Notes under the pieces: model-generated
What the model was told of the DNA's origin: nothing
What the model saw: only the letters and a program-made list of their open reading frames with translations
Databases searched by the model: none
Source of the DNA: Peptostreptococcus canis
GTDB taxonomy: Bacteria > Bacillota > Clostridia > Peptostreptococcales > Peptostreptococcaceae
Assembly: GCF_014229965.1 (NCBI RefSeq)
Contig: NZ_JABGBW010000009.1
Coordinates: 1 to 49,890, forward strand
DNA length: 49,890 nt
Reading direction: 5' to 3'
Position numbers and translations under genes: made by a program
In this document: positions 1 to 8,179 of the stretch, in pieces
Layout: the number at the start of each line of letters is the position of its first letter
Position numbering within the stretch: the first letter of the stretch is position 1

Positions 1-55
1 GAACCTACAACCTGCTGATTACAAGTCAGCTGCTCTACCGTTGAGCCACACCAGC
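1..55 (-). tRNA. tRNA-Thr (TGT anticodon), 3' end cut by the window edge
   Basis: Read on the minus strand this is the 5' part of a tRNA, with acceptor start GCTGGTG, a D-arm and an anticodon loop CTTGTAA (anticodon TGT, decoding ACA). The T-arm is only partly present because the window begins inside the gene. It is the last member visible of a four-gene minus-strand tRNA cluster whose order of transcription is Gly-Val-Asp-Thr. Confidence 0.93.
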
Positions 56-109
56 ATATTTTTTACTTTCTTTTCTAGAATTATTTATACTAAAATCCTC
101 TAGATAATA

Positions 110-186
110 TGGCGACCTGGAAGGGGCTCGAACCCTCGACCTCCAGCGTGACAGGCTGGCATTCTAACCAACTGAACTACCAGGCC
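110..186 (-). tRNA. tRNA-Asp (GTC anticodon)
   Basis: A full 77-nt tRNA including an encoded CCA end. The acceptor arm pairs GGCCTGG with CCAGGTC, and the anticodon loop is CTGTCAC (anticodon GTC). It sits between tRNA-Val and tRNA-Thr in the same transcript. Confidence 0.96.
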
Positions 187-201
187 GCATTATATTTTTC
201 T

Positions 202-277
202 TGGTGGGAGTAACAGGGCTCGAACCTGTGACCCCCTGCTTGTAAGGCAGATGCTCTCCCAGCTGAGCTATACTCCC
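202..277 (-). tRNA. tRNA-Val (TAC anticodon)
   Basis: A complete 76-nt cloverleaf with acceptor start GGGAGTA, anticodon loop CTTACAA (anticodon TAC) and an encoded CCA. Only four bases separate it from tRNA-Gly upstream, so the two are certainly processed from one precursor. Confidence 0.96.
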
Positions 278-281
278 ACTT

Positions 282-355
282 TGGAGCGGGTGAAGGGGAT
301 CGAACCCTCACAGCTGGCTTGGAAGGCCAGAACTCTACCATTGAGCTACACCCGC
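282..355 (-). tRNA. tRNA-Gly (TCC anticodon)
   Basis: A complete 74-nt tRNA with acceptor start GCGGGTG, anticodon loop CTTCCAA (anticodon TCC, decoding GGA/GGG) and an encoded CCA. It is the promoter-proximal gene of the cluster. Confidence 0.96.
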
Positions 356-403
356 GTGTTTAAAACATATTAATAAATTTCCTGCTCCCATTGAACAAGT
401 ATT

Positions 404-432
404 ATATTATCAAACTTATAATCAAAAGTCAA
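404..432 (-). promoter_or_regulatory. Promoter of the tRNA cluster
   Basis: On the minus strand there is a -35 box TTGACT (432-427), a 17-base spacer and a -10 box TAATAT (409-404). It lies about 50 bases upstream of tRNA-Gly. The spacing and hexamers fit a housekeeping sigma-A promoter. Confidence 0.6.
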
Positions 433-526
433 TACAATTTTATTTATTTATTCATATTTTTTATCAAACTTAAATTTATTTTAAAGTATAGTTAATATAA
501 TATATACATAATACATTTTTATCAGA

Positions 527-586
527 ATTAAATTGAATAGATTTCTTAAAAATAGTATCATTTTTAAGAAATCTATTCAATTTAAT
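527..586. repeat. 26-bp perfect inverted repeat between divergent transcription units
   Basis: Arms 527-552 and 561-586 are exact reverse complements, separated by the 8-base loop TAGTATCA. The structure lies between the tRNA promoter (leftward) and the glycosyltransferase gene (rightward). No gene ends here, so it is not an obvious terminator. The rest of 356-642 is AT-rich with nothing else recognisable. Confidence 0.75.
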
Positions 587-642
587 CCAATTTTGTTTTA
601 TAATTTATTTTTAGTAGTACAACACTATAAAAGGAGGTCGTA

Positions 643-1938
643 ATGAAAAAAGTATTGATAATGACTGCATCTACTGGTGGTGGACATAATAGAGCTGCAA
701 AAGCTATTGCAGAAGAGCTCGAAAAAAGAACTTTTAAAAACGAAAAGATAGAATGCAAGATTATAGATAGTTTCAAACTTATTAATCAAACAATAGACAA
801 GGTTATTTCGGAAGGTTATGAAATTTCGGCTAAATATACTCCTAAAGCATACGGAAAGGTTTATACAATTTCAGACAAGAAATTTTTTTCAGTTAATGAA
901 TTTAAAAATAATCCTCTCTCTCTTTTGATGGCTAGAAAATTCAAAAAATTACTTAAAGAAGAGAAACCAGATTTAATAATAGGTACTCATGCATTTCCAT
1001 TAGTAGCTCTAAGTAGATTAAAAAAAGGAGCAAGAGGCGAAAGTCTGGAAGGAGATTTTTCAGAATTTGTAAAAACAGGAGATGAAATTACTCATTCTTT
1101 TCCACCATTAATTTCTGTATTAACTGACTATACTGCTCATTTAGCTTATCTTCAAGATGAAATTGATTACTATATTTGTGGCGATCAATATGTTAAAGAA
1201 CTGTTGGTAGAAGACGGTATACCTTCAGAAAAGATAAAACCATTTGGCATTCCGGTTGAAAGATCATTTTTGGAAAATAGAACTAGAGATATCGTAATTG
1301 AAGAGTTAGGCTTAGATCCTGCAAAAAAAACAGTGCTACTTATGGGCGGAAGTTTCGGTGCCGGAAATATAAAGGGTACACTAGATGATATAGCTTCAAT
1401 AGAAAGAGATTTTCAAGTATTGGTAATCACCGGTAGAAATAAATCTCTAGAACTTTCATTGAAAAATAGAATTCTAGATTATAATACAAATATAAATATC
1501 AAGATACTTGGATTTACGAATATTATGAATGATATTCTCCCTGCTATAGATATTTTAGTCACAAAACCGGGTGGTCTTACAACTACAGAAGCTTTATTAA
1601 AAGATGTTCCTATGGTTATTCCTTACTATATTCCGGGACAGGAAGAAGAAAATTTAGATTTTTTAACTAATTGTGGTGTAGCCGTTAGAACTACAAATAA
1701 ATTTTCTATTAAATCCGTCATTAAAGTATTACTTGATAATCCGGACAGAATTGAGAGAATGAAAGATAATATTAGGCTTATAAAAAAATTGAATTCTGCA
1801 GAAAATATTGCAAATTTATCTCTTGAAATATTTAATAACTATACTGTAGACTATACACTTTTATGCACTAAAAAAACTGTTTTTGAAAAACTAGAAGAAA
1901 ATGCACAGGTTTTGAAATCTGAATTGAATTTTTTATAA
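643..1938 (+). CDS. Diacylglycerol glycosyltransferase (MGDG synthase / UgtP-like, GT28)
   Basis: This 431-residue protein resembles the MGDG synthase/processive diacylglycerol glucosyltransferase family, which moves a sugar from a nucleotide sugar to membrane diacylglycerol on the inner face of the membrane. The N-terminal lipid-acceptor domain shows the family motif TASTGGGHNRAAKAI near residues 8-22. The C-terminal GT28 half shows LMGGSFGAG and the donor-binding TKPGGLTTTEAL near residue 307. A strong AAAGGAGG site precedes the ATG. It is the only plus-strand gene in the left half of the window and converges on the recR operon. The products would be glycolipids or the lipoteichoic-acid anchor. 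The exact sugar and number of residues added cannot be read from the sequence. Confidence 0.85.
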   Translation: MKKVLIMTASTGGGHNRAAKAIAEELEKRTFKNEKIECKIIDSFKLINQTIDKVISEGYEISAKYTPKAYGKVYTISDKKFFSVNEFKNNPLSLLMARKFKKLLKEEKPDLIIGTHAFPLVALSRLKKGARGESLEGDFSEFVKTGDEITHSFPPLISVLTDYTAHLAYLQDEIDYYICGDQYVKELLVEDGIPSEKIKPFGIPVERSFLENRTRDIVIEELGLDPAKKTVLLMGGSFGAGNIKGTLDDIASIERDFQVLVITGRNKSLELSLKNRILDYNTNINIKILGFTNIMNDILPAIDILVTKPGGLTTTEALLKDVPMVIPYYIPGQEEENLDFLTNCGVAVRTTNKFSIKSVIKVLLDNPDRIERMKDNIRLIKKLNSAENIANLSLEIFNNYTVDYTLLCTKKTVFEKLEENAQVLKSELNFL

Positions 1939-1975
1939 AATAAGCAATATTGCATTTAATAATCGTAATATAAGC

Positions 1976-2027
1976 AAAACCATCATATAAACATACAAAA
2001 TTGTATGAAATATATGATGGTTTTTTA
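1976..2027 (+). terminator. Terminator after the glycosyltransferase gene
   Basis: Outer arms AAAACCATCATATA and TATATGATGGTTTT enclose a second small hairpin (CATACAA/TTGTATG), and a T-run follows on the plus strand. It lies between convergent genes and may also stop the recR transcript coming from the right. Confidence 0.75.
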
Positions 2028-2072
2028 TTCATTAAAAACAATTTTTAGTTATAACTTTTCAAATATTGTATA

Positions 2073-2267
2073 TTATCCATCTATTTTCGGTTCATAAAAA
2101 TCTTCTTCATAGTCGTATTGAAAATTTCTGGCATTATTTCTATATACACTGTTATCATTCACCCTTTTATAACGAGAACCTTTTTTAGATATATTTATCT
2201 TCTTTTTATTAAATTTCTTTTTCGTTATAAGATCTAATGCTTTATTTTCGTCATAAAAATTATCCAT
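2073..2267 (-). CDS. Small basic hypothetical protein downstream of recR
   Basis: I do not recognise this 64-residue protein. It is rich in Lys, Asn, Asp and Tyr, and has a strongly basic middle (KKKFNKKKINISKKGSRYKR) and an acidic, aromatic C-terminus (DYEEDFYEPKIDG). There is no signal peptide or membrane segment. It starts 19 bases after recR with an AAAAGGA ribosome site, so it is probably the last gene of the dnaX-ybaB-recR operon. Position would suggest a counterpart of the small genes often found after recR in Firmicutes, but no similarity to YaaL or BofA is visible. Confidence 0.6.
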   Translation of the reverse strand: MDNFYDENKALDLITKKKFNKKKINISKKGSRYKRVNDNSVYRNNARNFQYDYEEDFYEPKIDG

Positions 2268-2286
2268 TTAATCATCCTTTTGAGAA

Positions 2287-2886
2287 TTATATTTCTCTTC
2301 TTCCTTCTAAGGCCTTTGATATAGTTACATCATCTGCATATTCTATATCACCGCCAACCGGCAACCCATGAGCAATTCTAGTTACTTTTATTCCCATTGG
2401 TTTTACCAGCCTTGAAATATACATCGCTGTTGCTTCTCCCTCTATTGTAGGATTTGTAGCCATTATTATTTCCCTTACTTGTCCATCACCTAATCTTGAC
2501 ATAAGTTCTTTAATATTTAACATTTCAGGTCCTATTCCATCCATAGGAGATATTACTCCATTTAGAACATGATATTTTCCATCATAATCCTTAGTCCTTT
2601 CCATAGCGGCTACATCTCTAGGATCTTCAACTACACAAATAGTGGTTGAATCTCTATGTGTATTAGAACATATTGAACAAATATCAGAATCAGATATATT
2701 GCAACATATATTACAATATTTGATTTCATTTTTAACATCGATTAAAGCTTTAGCCAGTCCTGCTACATCTGAGGGGTTCATATTTATAACATGAAAAGCC
2801 AATCTTTGGGCTGTTTTTCTACCAACACCCGGTAATTTTGAAAATTCATTAATTAATCTATCTATTGGTTCACTGTAATTTTCCAT
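2287..2886 (-). CDS. recR: Recombination mediator protein RecR
   Basis: RecR acts with RecO/RecF to load RecA at single-stranded gaps. The 199-residue product has the N-terminal helix-hairpin-helix ([16 protein letters not shown]), a zinc finger with Cys58, Cys61, Cys70 and Cys73, and a Toprim domain ([23 protein letters not shown]). I start it at the ATG at 2886. A TTG three codons upstream is in frame, but AGG lies nine bases before the ATG and the family start resembles MENYSEP. It follows ybaB by 10 bases, in the classic dnaX-ybaB-recR order. Confidence 0.96.
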   Translation of the reverse strand: MENYSEPIDRLINEFSKLPGVGRKTAQRLAFHVINMNPSDVAGLAKALIDVKNEIKYCNICCNISDSDICSICSNTHRDSTTICVVEDPRDVAAMERTKDYDGKYHVLNGVISPMDGIGPEMLNIKELMSRLGDGQVREIIMATNPTIEGEATAMYISRLVKPMGIKVTRIAHGLPVGGDIEYADDVTISKALEGRREI

Positions 2887-2896
2887 AAAAATCAAC

Positions 2897-3241
2897 CTAG
2901 AATGGTAGGTTCATTCCCCCTGTCAATTTGTTCATTTGAGATTTTTGCATTTCATCAATATCTCTTATAGCCTGATTAACTGCGCTCATTACTAAATCTT
3001 GTAGCATTTCTACATCATCCGGATCTACTACTTCAGGTTTAATATTTATATCTACTATTTCTTTTTTACCATTTATTTTTACAACAACTGCACCACCGCC
3101 AACTGAAGCTTCTAACTCCTTTGCTTCTAATTCTTCCTGAGCTTTTTGCATATCAGCCTGCATCTTTTGAGCCTGCTTTAATAAATTGTTCATATTCATA
3201 CCACCTGGCATTCCTCCGCCAAATCCACCTTTTTTAGCCAT
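2897..3241 (-). CDS. Nucleoid-associated protein, YbaB/EbfC family
   Basis: This 114-residue protein of the YbaB/EbfC family binds DNA as a dimer. The N-terminus is Gly/Met-rich ([15 protein letters not shown]), followed by a long Lys/Gln/Glu helix and the conserved [23 protein letters not shown] core. An AGGAGG site precedes the ATG. It sits between dnaX and recR, its usual place. A role in DNA metabolism follows from the family and position; the sequence does not reveal a specific one. Confidence 0.92.
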   Translation of the reverse strand: MAKKGGFGGGMPGGMNMNNLLKQAQKMQADMQKAQEELEAKELEASVGGGAVVVKINGKKEIVDINIKPEVVDPDDVEMLQDLVMSAVNQAIRDIDEMQKSQMNKLTGGMNLPF

Positions 3242-3319
3242 AATTATTCCTCCTAAATTAATTATTTTTTATAATTATATTTCTTTACTTTAAAAAACTT
3301 CAAATATATTTCATATCAA

Positions 3320-4990
3320 TTATACTTTATCATCCTCTTCATACTCTACCATATGAGGATATTTTTTTTCAAGAGTAGATAATAAAATATTATCTTCTTC
3401 TTTATTCTCAACTATTCCTAAATCAATATCAGGAACATCTGCCTTTAAAATGAATTTTAACTCTACAACAGAATTGAATATTTTCCTAATAGTATCATTT
3501 AGGTATTTAAAATTACTTTCTTCCATTAGTCTTTCTATTGAAAATGAGTAATCATCATCTATTATTATATATAATATTCCATTTTTAAATTTAATATCAT
3601 AATAATTTGACAAAAAAACTCTCAGTGGAACTTTTTTATCATGTTCTAATTGATTAAGCAATTTATTCCACCCTGATTTTATTATTTCAATATATTCATC
3701 ATCCTCTATTTTACTTAAAACATCTGTACTTCTATCTTCATCAGGATTATTTTCCATTTTATTTTTATTTGTGACACTATGATGTTCCAATGCTGGACTT
3801 ATGGTAATATTTGATGGAGTATTAGATAATATATTTATTTTACCATCTTCCACAATTTTTTCTATTTTTTCTATCCTCTTGACAAGTCTATCAGAATCAT
3901 AATCAATTGATGGAGAAGAGAGTTTCATTATATATATTTCGAAAGACATTCTTTGATCAGAAGAATATTTTAATTTATCCAATAATTCAGAAAGTATATT
4001 TAAAATATTAATTATCTCTTCCATATTTATATTTTTTGATATTTCTATTAATCTTTCCATAAAATCAGAAGAAATATCTATTAATTGCTCTGCTGAACCG
4101 GAAATTTTTATCATCATTATACTTCTAAAAAATTGAACTAAATCTTGAGCTAATACTTTTAAGTCTTTTCCCCATACAAAATAATCGTCTATCAACTTCA
4201 TAGAAAGCCCCATATCAGAATCTATTATAGATTTCCCTAACTCAAAAAGCTGGGTAGGATCAGCTGCTCCTAATAAATCTAAAACTTCTTTTGATGTCAG
4301 TTTTCCATCAGAAAAAGATATACACTTATCTAGAATACTTAATGAATCTCTTACAGAACCATTACCATTTCTAGCAATTATTCTAAGTGCATCTTCATCT
4401 ATCTCAATATCCTCTCTACTACATATAAACTTCATTCTATCGGTTAGTACCTGTATAGATACTCTTTTAAAATCAAACCTTTGGCATCTTGATAATATCG
4501 TAGCCGGTATTTTATTAGGTTCTGTAGTTGCAAGTATAAAAATGACATATGATGGAGGCTCTTCTAATGTTTTCAAAAGTGCATTAAACGCCCCTTGAGA
4601 CAACATATGGACTTCATCAACTATATATACCTTATATTTAGAATTACTAGGAGTATATTTTACCGTATCTCTTAATTCTCTAATGTCATCTACACTATTG
4701 TTAGACGCAGCATCTATTTCTACAACATCTAAGTTAGATCCATCTAATATAGATTTACAACTTTTACACTTATTGCATGGATTATTTCCATCCGGATTTT
4801 CGCAATTTATAGCTCTTGAAAGTATTTTTGCAGTAGTTGTCTTTCCTGTTCCTCTAGTACCACAAAATAGATAAGCATGGCTTGTATTATTTTCTTTTAT
4901 TTGATTTTTTAAAGTTCTGATTATATGTTCCTGACCTATTACATCATCAAACTTCACAGGTCTATACTCTCTATATAAAGCCTTATGCAT
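3320..4990 (-). CDS. dnaX: DNA polymerase III subunit gamma/tau
   Basis: DnaX is the ATPase of the clamp loader that places the DnaN ring on primed DNA. Visible motifs are Walker A GTRGTGKT (44-51), four zinc-binding cysteines (C63, C72, C75, C78), Walker B/DEVH (125-128) and the sensor region ATTEPNKIPATILSRCQ. After about residue 370 comes a divergent acidic tau-like tail. At 556 residues it has normal length for Firmicutes. The ribosome site GGAGGAG begins just after the T-run of the SRP RNA terminator, leaving no room for a promoter between them. No programmed frameshift site producing a short gamma form is evident. Confidence 0.96.
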   Translation of the reverse strand: MHKALYREYRPVKFDDVIGQEHIIRTLKNQIKENNTSHAYLFCGTRGTGKTTTAKILSRAINCENPDGNNPCNKCKSCKSILDGSNLDVVEIDAASNNSVDDIRELRDTVKYTPSNSKYKVYIVDEVHMLSQGAFNALLKTLEEPPSYVIFILATTEPNKIPATILSRCQRFDFKRVSIQVLTDRMKFICSREDIEIDEDALRIIARNGNGSVRDSLSILDKCISFSDGKLTSKEVLDLLGAADPTQLFELGKSIIDSDMGLSMKLIDDYFVWGKDLKVLAQDLVQFFRSIMMIKISGSAEQLIDISSDFMERLIEISKNINMEEIINILNILSELLDKLKYSSDQRMSFEIYIMKLSSPSIDYDSDRLVKRIEKIEKIVEDGKINILSNTPSNITISPALEHHSVTNKNKMENNPDEDRSTDVLSKIEDDEYIEIIKSGWNKLLNQLEHDKKVPLRVFLSNYYDIKFKNGILYIIIDDDYSFSIERLMEESNFKYLNDTIRKIFNSVVELKFILKADVPDIDLGIVENKEEDNILLSTLEKKYPHMVEYEEDDKV

Positions 4991-5010
4991 ATCTTACTCC
5001 TCCAAAAAAA

Positions 5011-5314
5011 ATAACAACCCCATTAACTGGGATTGCAAATTTATATGTTTAAACTGTACACCATCCTTCGATAACCTTCTCCAACCGTTGCCTATGTAGT
5101 TGGCTCCCTATAGGCATCCCCAAGTCACATGAAAGTTATCACTTACCGCTGCTTTCTTCCGAATCTGACGGGATTCATGAGCTCTCATTGCTTGGGACCC
5201 ATCAATCAACACTACTTGCATAAGACTGCATCACAGAAAAATCACCTCAGGATGGAATTCAACCCCGCTAAAGCGGATTGCGGGTTACAGGGCACCGCTA
5301 TCTCCCCATCTAGT
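5011..5314 (-). ncRNA. ffs: Signal recognition particle RNA (Gram-positive large type) with its terminator
   Basis: On the minus strand, around 5145-5175, is the highly conserved SRP domain IV core GTCAGATTCGGAAGAAAGC followed by AGCGGTAAG. The about 280-nt length and GC-rich 5' region fit the long SRP RNA with an Alu domain found in Clostridia and Bacillus. A -10 box TATAAT at 5328-5323 puts the start near 5314. The 3' end is a 7-bp hairpin (5016-5034) followed by eight Ts on the transcribed strand. The RNA pairs with Ffh to direct membrane-protein targeting. End positions are estimates within about 5 bases. Confidence 0.92.
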
Positions 5315-5464
5315 ACAGAAAAATTATAACCTAATGTAATCAACATATTTAATTTCAATCTAAGTTAATAACAAAATTGAAACAATATAATTAAACAATT
5401 GCACCAAGGTGCATTACGTAATTCTAATCATAACATAATGATCATAATTATTCAATATAAAGAA

Positions 5465-6787
5465 TTATTTTTTATTTTTATCTAAATACCTCGTATAAGG
5501 AATATATATTGAAATCAAAGCAAATATAGCAAGTACATACTGATACCAACATAAATAAATTACATCAAATGGACTGTTTAATCCTTTAATAGTAGCACAA
5601 GCAAATAGTACTTGGGCACCATATGGTATTATCCCCTGAAATACACATGAAAATATATCCAGTATTGAAGCCGTTCTCTTTGGTTCTATACCATACTCTT
5701 CACTGATTTCTTTTGCTATAGGCCCATTTATAAGTATAGCGACTGTATTATTTGCAGTAGCCATATCTGTAAGTGAAATCATAGCTGCAATTCCAAGCTC
5801 TGCAGATTTTTTCCCTTTTATTATCTTTTTTATTTTTAGCAATATCCAGTTTATTCCACCTTCTTTTTCAACCATGGCAGCCAGACCTCCCATAAACATA
5901 GAAAGCAAGAATATATCCAACATCCCCTTAAATCCTTCGAAAATCTGTTGAGTAAAAACTAATGTCGTAAACGAACCGTCAGCTATACCTATAATTCCTG
6001 AAAAAATAATTCCTCCTGTAAGAACGACAAATACATTTACCCCCATTAATGCGGCTACTAAAACAAATATATATGGAAGAACTTTAATGATATTATAAGA
6101 ATATGCAGTAGATTCTGGAATCACTTCAGGTCTACCAAAAATTAACAATAAAACTATTGTGACCAGTGCGGCAGGAAGTGCAATTGCAAAGTTAGCTCTA
6201 AATTTATCCTTCATCTCTACTCCTTGGGTTCTGGTAGCAGCTATAGTAGTGTCCGAAATTATAGATAAGTTATCTCCAAACATACCTCCACCAATTGTAG
6301 CTCCTATAACCATCATTTGATTAAGCCCCGCAGCTTCTGCAAACCCTAATGCAATGGGTGCTACAGCAACAACCGTTCCAACTGATGTACCTGTTGAAAT
6401 AGCTATAAATGAAGATATTATAAAAATACCTACCGTTATAAATTGAGGAGCTATAAAAGACATTCCTAAATTTACTACGGAATCTACACCTCCCATCTGT
6501 TTCGAAACAGTGGTAAATGCCCCCGCTAACAAAAATATAATACACATGATTATTATATTCTCATTTCCACATCCTTTAATAAAAATATTAAACTTATCAT
6601 TTATACTTCCTTTAAACATTAAAAATGCTACTATTATACCTCCCATTACGGCAACCGGAGAAGGTAATTGATAAAATGCCATCTCAACTCCTTGAGAATT
6701 AAGCACTATTCCTGTGATAAGGTATATGGCTATAAATACCCCAAATGGAATTAGAGCTTTCCCACTGATTTTAGTATTTTTTTCCAT
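5465..6787 (-). CDS. NhaC-superfamily transporter, YuiF-like
   Basis: A membrane protein of 440 residues with about eleven hydrophobic segments. The conserved core TGTSVGTVVAVAPIALG and GATIGGGMFGDNLSIISDTT places it in the Na+/H+ antiporter NhaC superfamily, closest in length and motif to the YuiF-like branch. Members of that branch have been suggested to carry amino acids rather than sodium, so substrate and ion are uncertain. I start it at the ATG at 6787, preceded by GGAGGGAG; the longer open frame would run into tRNA-Ser. It stands alone, between tRNA-Ser and the SRP RNA. The 5330-5464 spacer downstream contains only a small TGCACC/GGTGCA palindrome. Confidence 0.85.
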   Translation of the reverse strand: MEKNTKISGKALIPFGVFIAIYLITGIVLNSQGVEMAFYQLPSPVAVMGGIIVAFLMFKGSINDKFNIFIKGCGNENIIIMCIIFLLAGAFTTVSKQMGGVDSVVNLGMSFIAPQFITVGIFIISSFIAISTGTSVGTVVAVAPIALGFAEAAGLNQMMVIGATIGGGMFGDNLSIISDTTIAATRTQGVEMKDKFRANFAIALPAALVTIVLLLIFGRPEVIPESTAYSYNIIKVLPYIFVLVAALMGVNVFVVLTGGIIFSGIIGIADGSFTTLVFTQQIFEGFKGMLDIFLLSMFMGGLAAMVEKEGGINWILLKIKKIIKGKKSAELGIAAMISLTDMATANNTVAILINGPIAKEISEEYGIEPKRTASILDIFSCVFQGIIPYGAQVLFACATIKGLNSPFDVIYLCWYQYVLAIFALISIYIPYTRYLDKNKK

Positions 6788-6843
6788 GACTCCCTCCAAA
6801 ATAAAACAAATACATATATTATAAATAAATACATACAAAAAAG

Positions 6844-6931
6844 CGGAGAAGAAGGGATTCGAACCCTCGGTGCAGTTTCCCACACACTCGCTTTCCAGGC
6901 GAGCCCCTTAAACCAACTCGGACACCTCTCC
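6844..6931 (-). tRNA. tRNA-Ser (GGA anticodon), no encoded CCA
   Basis: An 88-nt class II tRNA with a long variable arm. The acceptor pairs GGAGAGG with CTTCTCC, and the anticodon loop CTGGAAA carries GGA, reading TCC and TCT. After the discriminator G the DNA reads CTTTTTT, so CCA must be added post-transcriptionally and the T-run probably ends the transcript. The other complete tRNAs in this window encode their CCA. Confidence 0.95.
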
Positions 6932-7012
6932 AAAAGTAATATACCACATATAAAAGGCTTTAGTAAAGTATTAAATATATTTTTTTAAAAATATATTTCT
7001 GAAAACATATAA

Positions 7013-7465
7013 TTAATATAAATTTCTTCTTTCTTTAAAAAAATTAGTCAATATAGATGAGCATAATTCTTCAAGTATCCCAAATTCATACTCAATCTTG
7101 CTATCTCTATAAATATCCAGTTTATATTCATTATGTTTATTTACAATATGATTTTTTTTATGACCTGCTCCTATATATATTTTTTTAATTCTCGAATTAA
7201 CAATGGCACCAGCACACATTATACACGGCTCCATAGTTATATAAATTTCACAATCATATAGTCTCCATCTTTTCAAATTTTTTGCAGCATTTTTAAGTGC
7301 TACTATTTCTGCATGATTTATAGGATCATTGGTTAATTCTATTTGATTATAACCCCTACCTACAATCTCTCCATTAAAAACTACAATAGCACCGATGGGA
7401 GTTTCTTTAAGTGCATAGGCCTTTCTGGCTTCTTTATAGGCTTCCATCATATAATATTCTTTCAT
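7013..7465 (-). CDS. tadA: tRNA adenosine(34) deaminase TadA
   Basis: TadA converts A34 to inosine in the tRNA-Arg wobble position. The 150-residue protein has the zinc/catalytic motifs HAE (51-53) and PCIMC (80-84) and the TPIGAIVV stretch of the CDA fold. I start it at the ATG at 7465, because the upstream in-frame GTG overlaps the likely ribosome site GTGGAG. It begins about 20 bases after thiE ends and is the last gene of the thi operon, although its function is unrelated to thiamine. Confidence 0.93.
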   Translation of the reverse strand: MKEYYMMEAYKEARKAYALKETPIGAIVVFNGEIVGRGYNQIELTNDPINHAEIVALKNAAKNLKRWRLYDCEIYITMEPCIMCAGAIVNSRIKKIYIGAGHKKNHIVNKHNEYKLDIYRDSKIEYEFGILEELCSSILTNFFKERRNLY

Positions 7466-7484
7466 TTTTTTCTCCACTTAACAT

Positions 7485-8093
7485 TTAAACTTTTTTCATA
7501 ATATTTGACATCATACACACGCCGTAAGCTCCATTTTTTATAGTGATATAAGCATTAGTTTCATCTATTCCACCTATTGCATATACGGGTATTGATACAG
7601 ACTCACATATATATTTTAAATTTTCGATACCTTTGGGTTCAAGATTTTTTTTGCAGTCAGTAGAAAAAATATGACCAAATACAAGATATGTAGCTCCTAA
7701 TTTTTCAGCCAGTATGGCTTCATCAACCGTATGTACAGAAACCCCTAATATATCGAAAAACGATAGGAATTCAGCATTTTTTTCATTATATAAATCTTGA
7801 AATATTTTTAATGGAAGATGCACTCTATTTATCTTGTGTTTAATACATAATTTCCAAAAAGTATGTGGTATTAAATCTATAGAGTGATTTTTATTAATAT
7901 CGATAATTTCAAGTAATAATTTTTCATATTCATTTTCTGATAAATCTTTTTCTCTCAATATAAGAGAATCAATATGAAATCCTTCTAAACAAACTCCTTT
8001 TACATATTTTGCATATACTTCACTTAATCTATCTTTTAAATTAACTTTACATAATTTTCTATTTGAAACAATTTTTAAATTAATTTCTTTCAT
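7485..8093 (-). CDS. thiE: Thiamine phosphate synthase / TenI-like protein
   Basis: A 202-residue TIM-barrel protein of the ThiE/TenI family. ThiE joins the thiazole and pyrimidine halves into thiamine phosphate; TenI-type relatives aromatise the thiazole. Supporting stretches are GVSVHTVDEA, LVFGHIFSTDCK (compare FGPIFPT-x-SK in ThiE) and the phosphate-binding PVYAIGGID. GPIF reads GHIF here and the N-terminal half is divergent, so a TenI-like role is possible. Position at the end of thiS-F-G-H favours a thiamine function either way. The start is the ATG at 8093 behind GGGGAG. Confidence 0.75.
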   Translation of the reverse strand: MKEINLKIVSNRKLCKVNLKDRLSEVYAKYVKGVCLEGFHIDSLILREKDLSENEYEKLLLEIIDINKNHSIDLIPHTFWKLCIKHKINRVHLPLKIFQDLYNEKNAEFLSFFDILGVSVHTVDEAILAEKLGATYLVFGHIFSTDCKKNLEPKGIENLKYICESVSIPVYAIGGIDETNAYITIKNGAYGVCMMSNIMKKV

Positions 8094-8179
8094 ACATATC
8101 TCCCCAATTTTTTCTAATACCTCTATATAAAAATATAACATTATTTAAAGGGGCTATAAAGCCCCTAAAATCCATTATT

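Noticed and set aside
582-776. Antisense open frames such as those at 582-776, 14208-14618 and 38537-38920
   Set aside because: They are opposite-strand shadows of strong genes, without ribosome sites or family similarity.
3362-3369. Run of eight T (A on the coding strand) in dnaX as a programmed slippage site for a short gamma product
   Set aside because: It lies in the last 25 codons, so slippage would not make a gamma-sized product, and no stimulating stem or internal Shine-Dalgarno is evident.
5129-5329. A 66-codon plus-strand open frame
   Set aside because: It lies entirely within the SRP RNA gene, opposite to its strand; the domain IV core explains the conserved sequence.
5400-5413. 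TGCACCAAGGTGCA as an NtrC-type site
   Set aside because: NtrC sites have a wider centre and sigma-54 promoters; neither applies, and no promoter follows in the right orientation.
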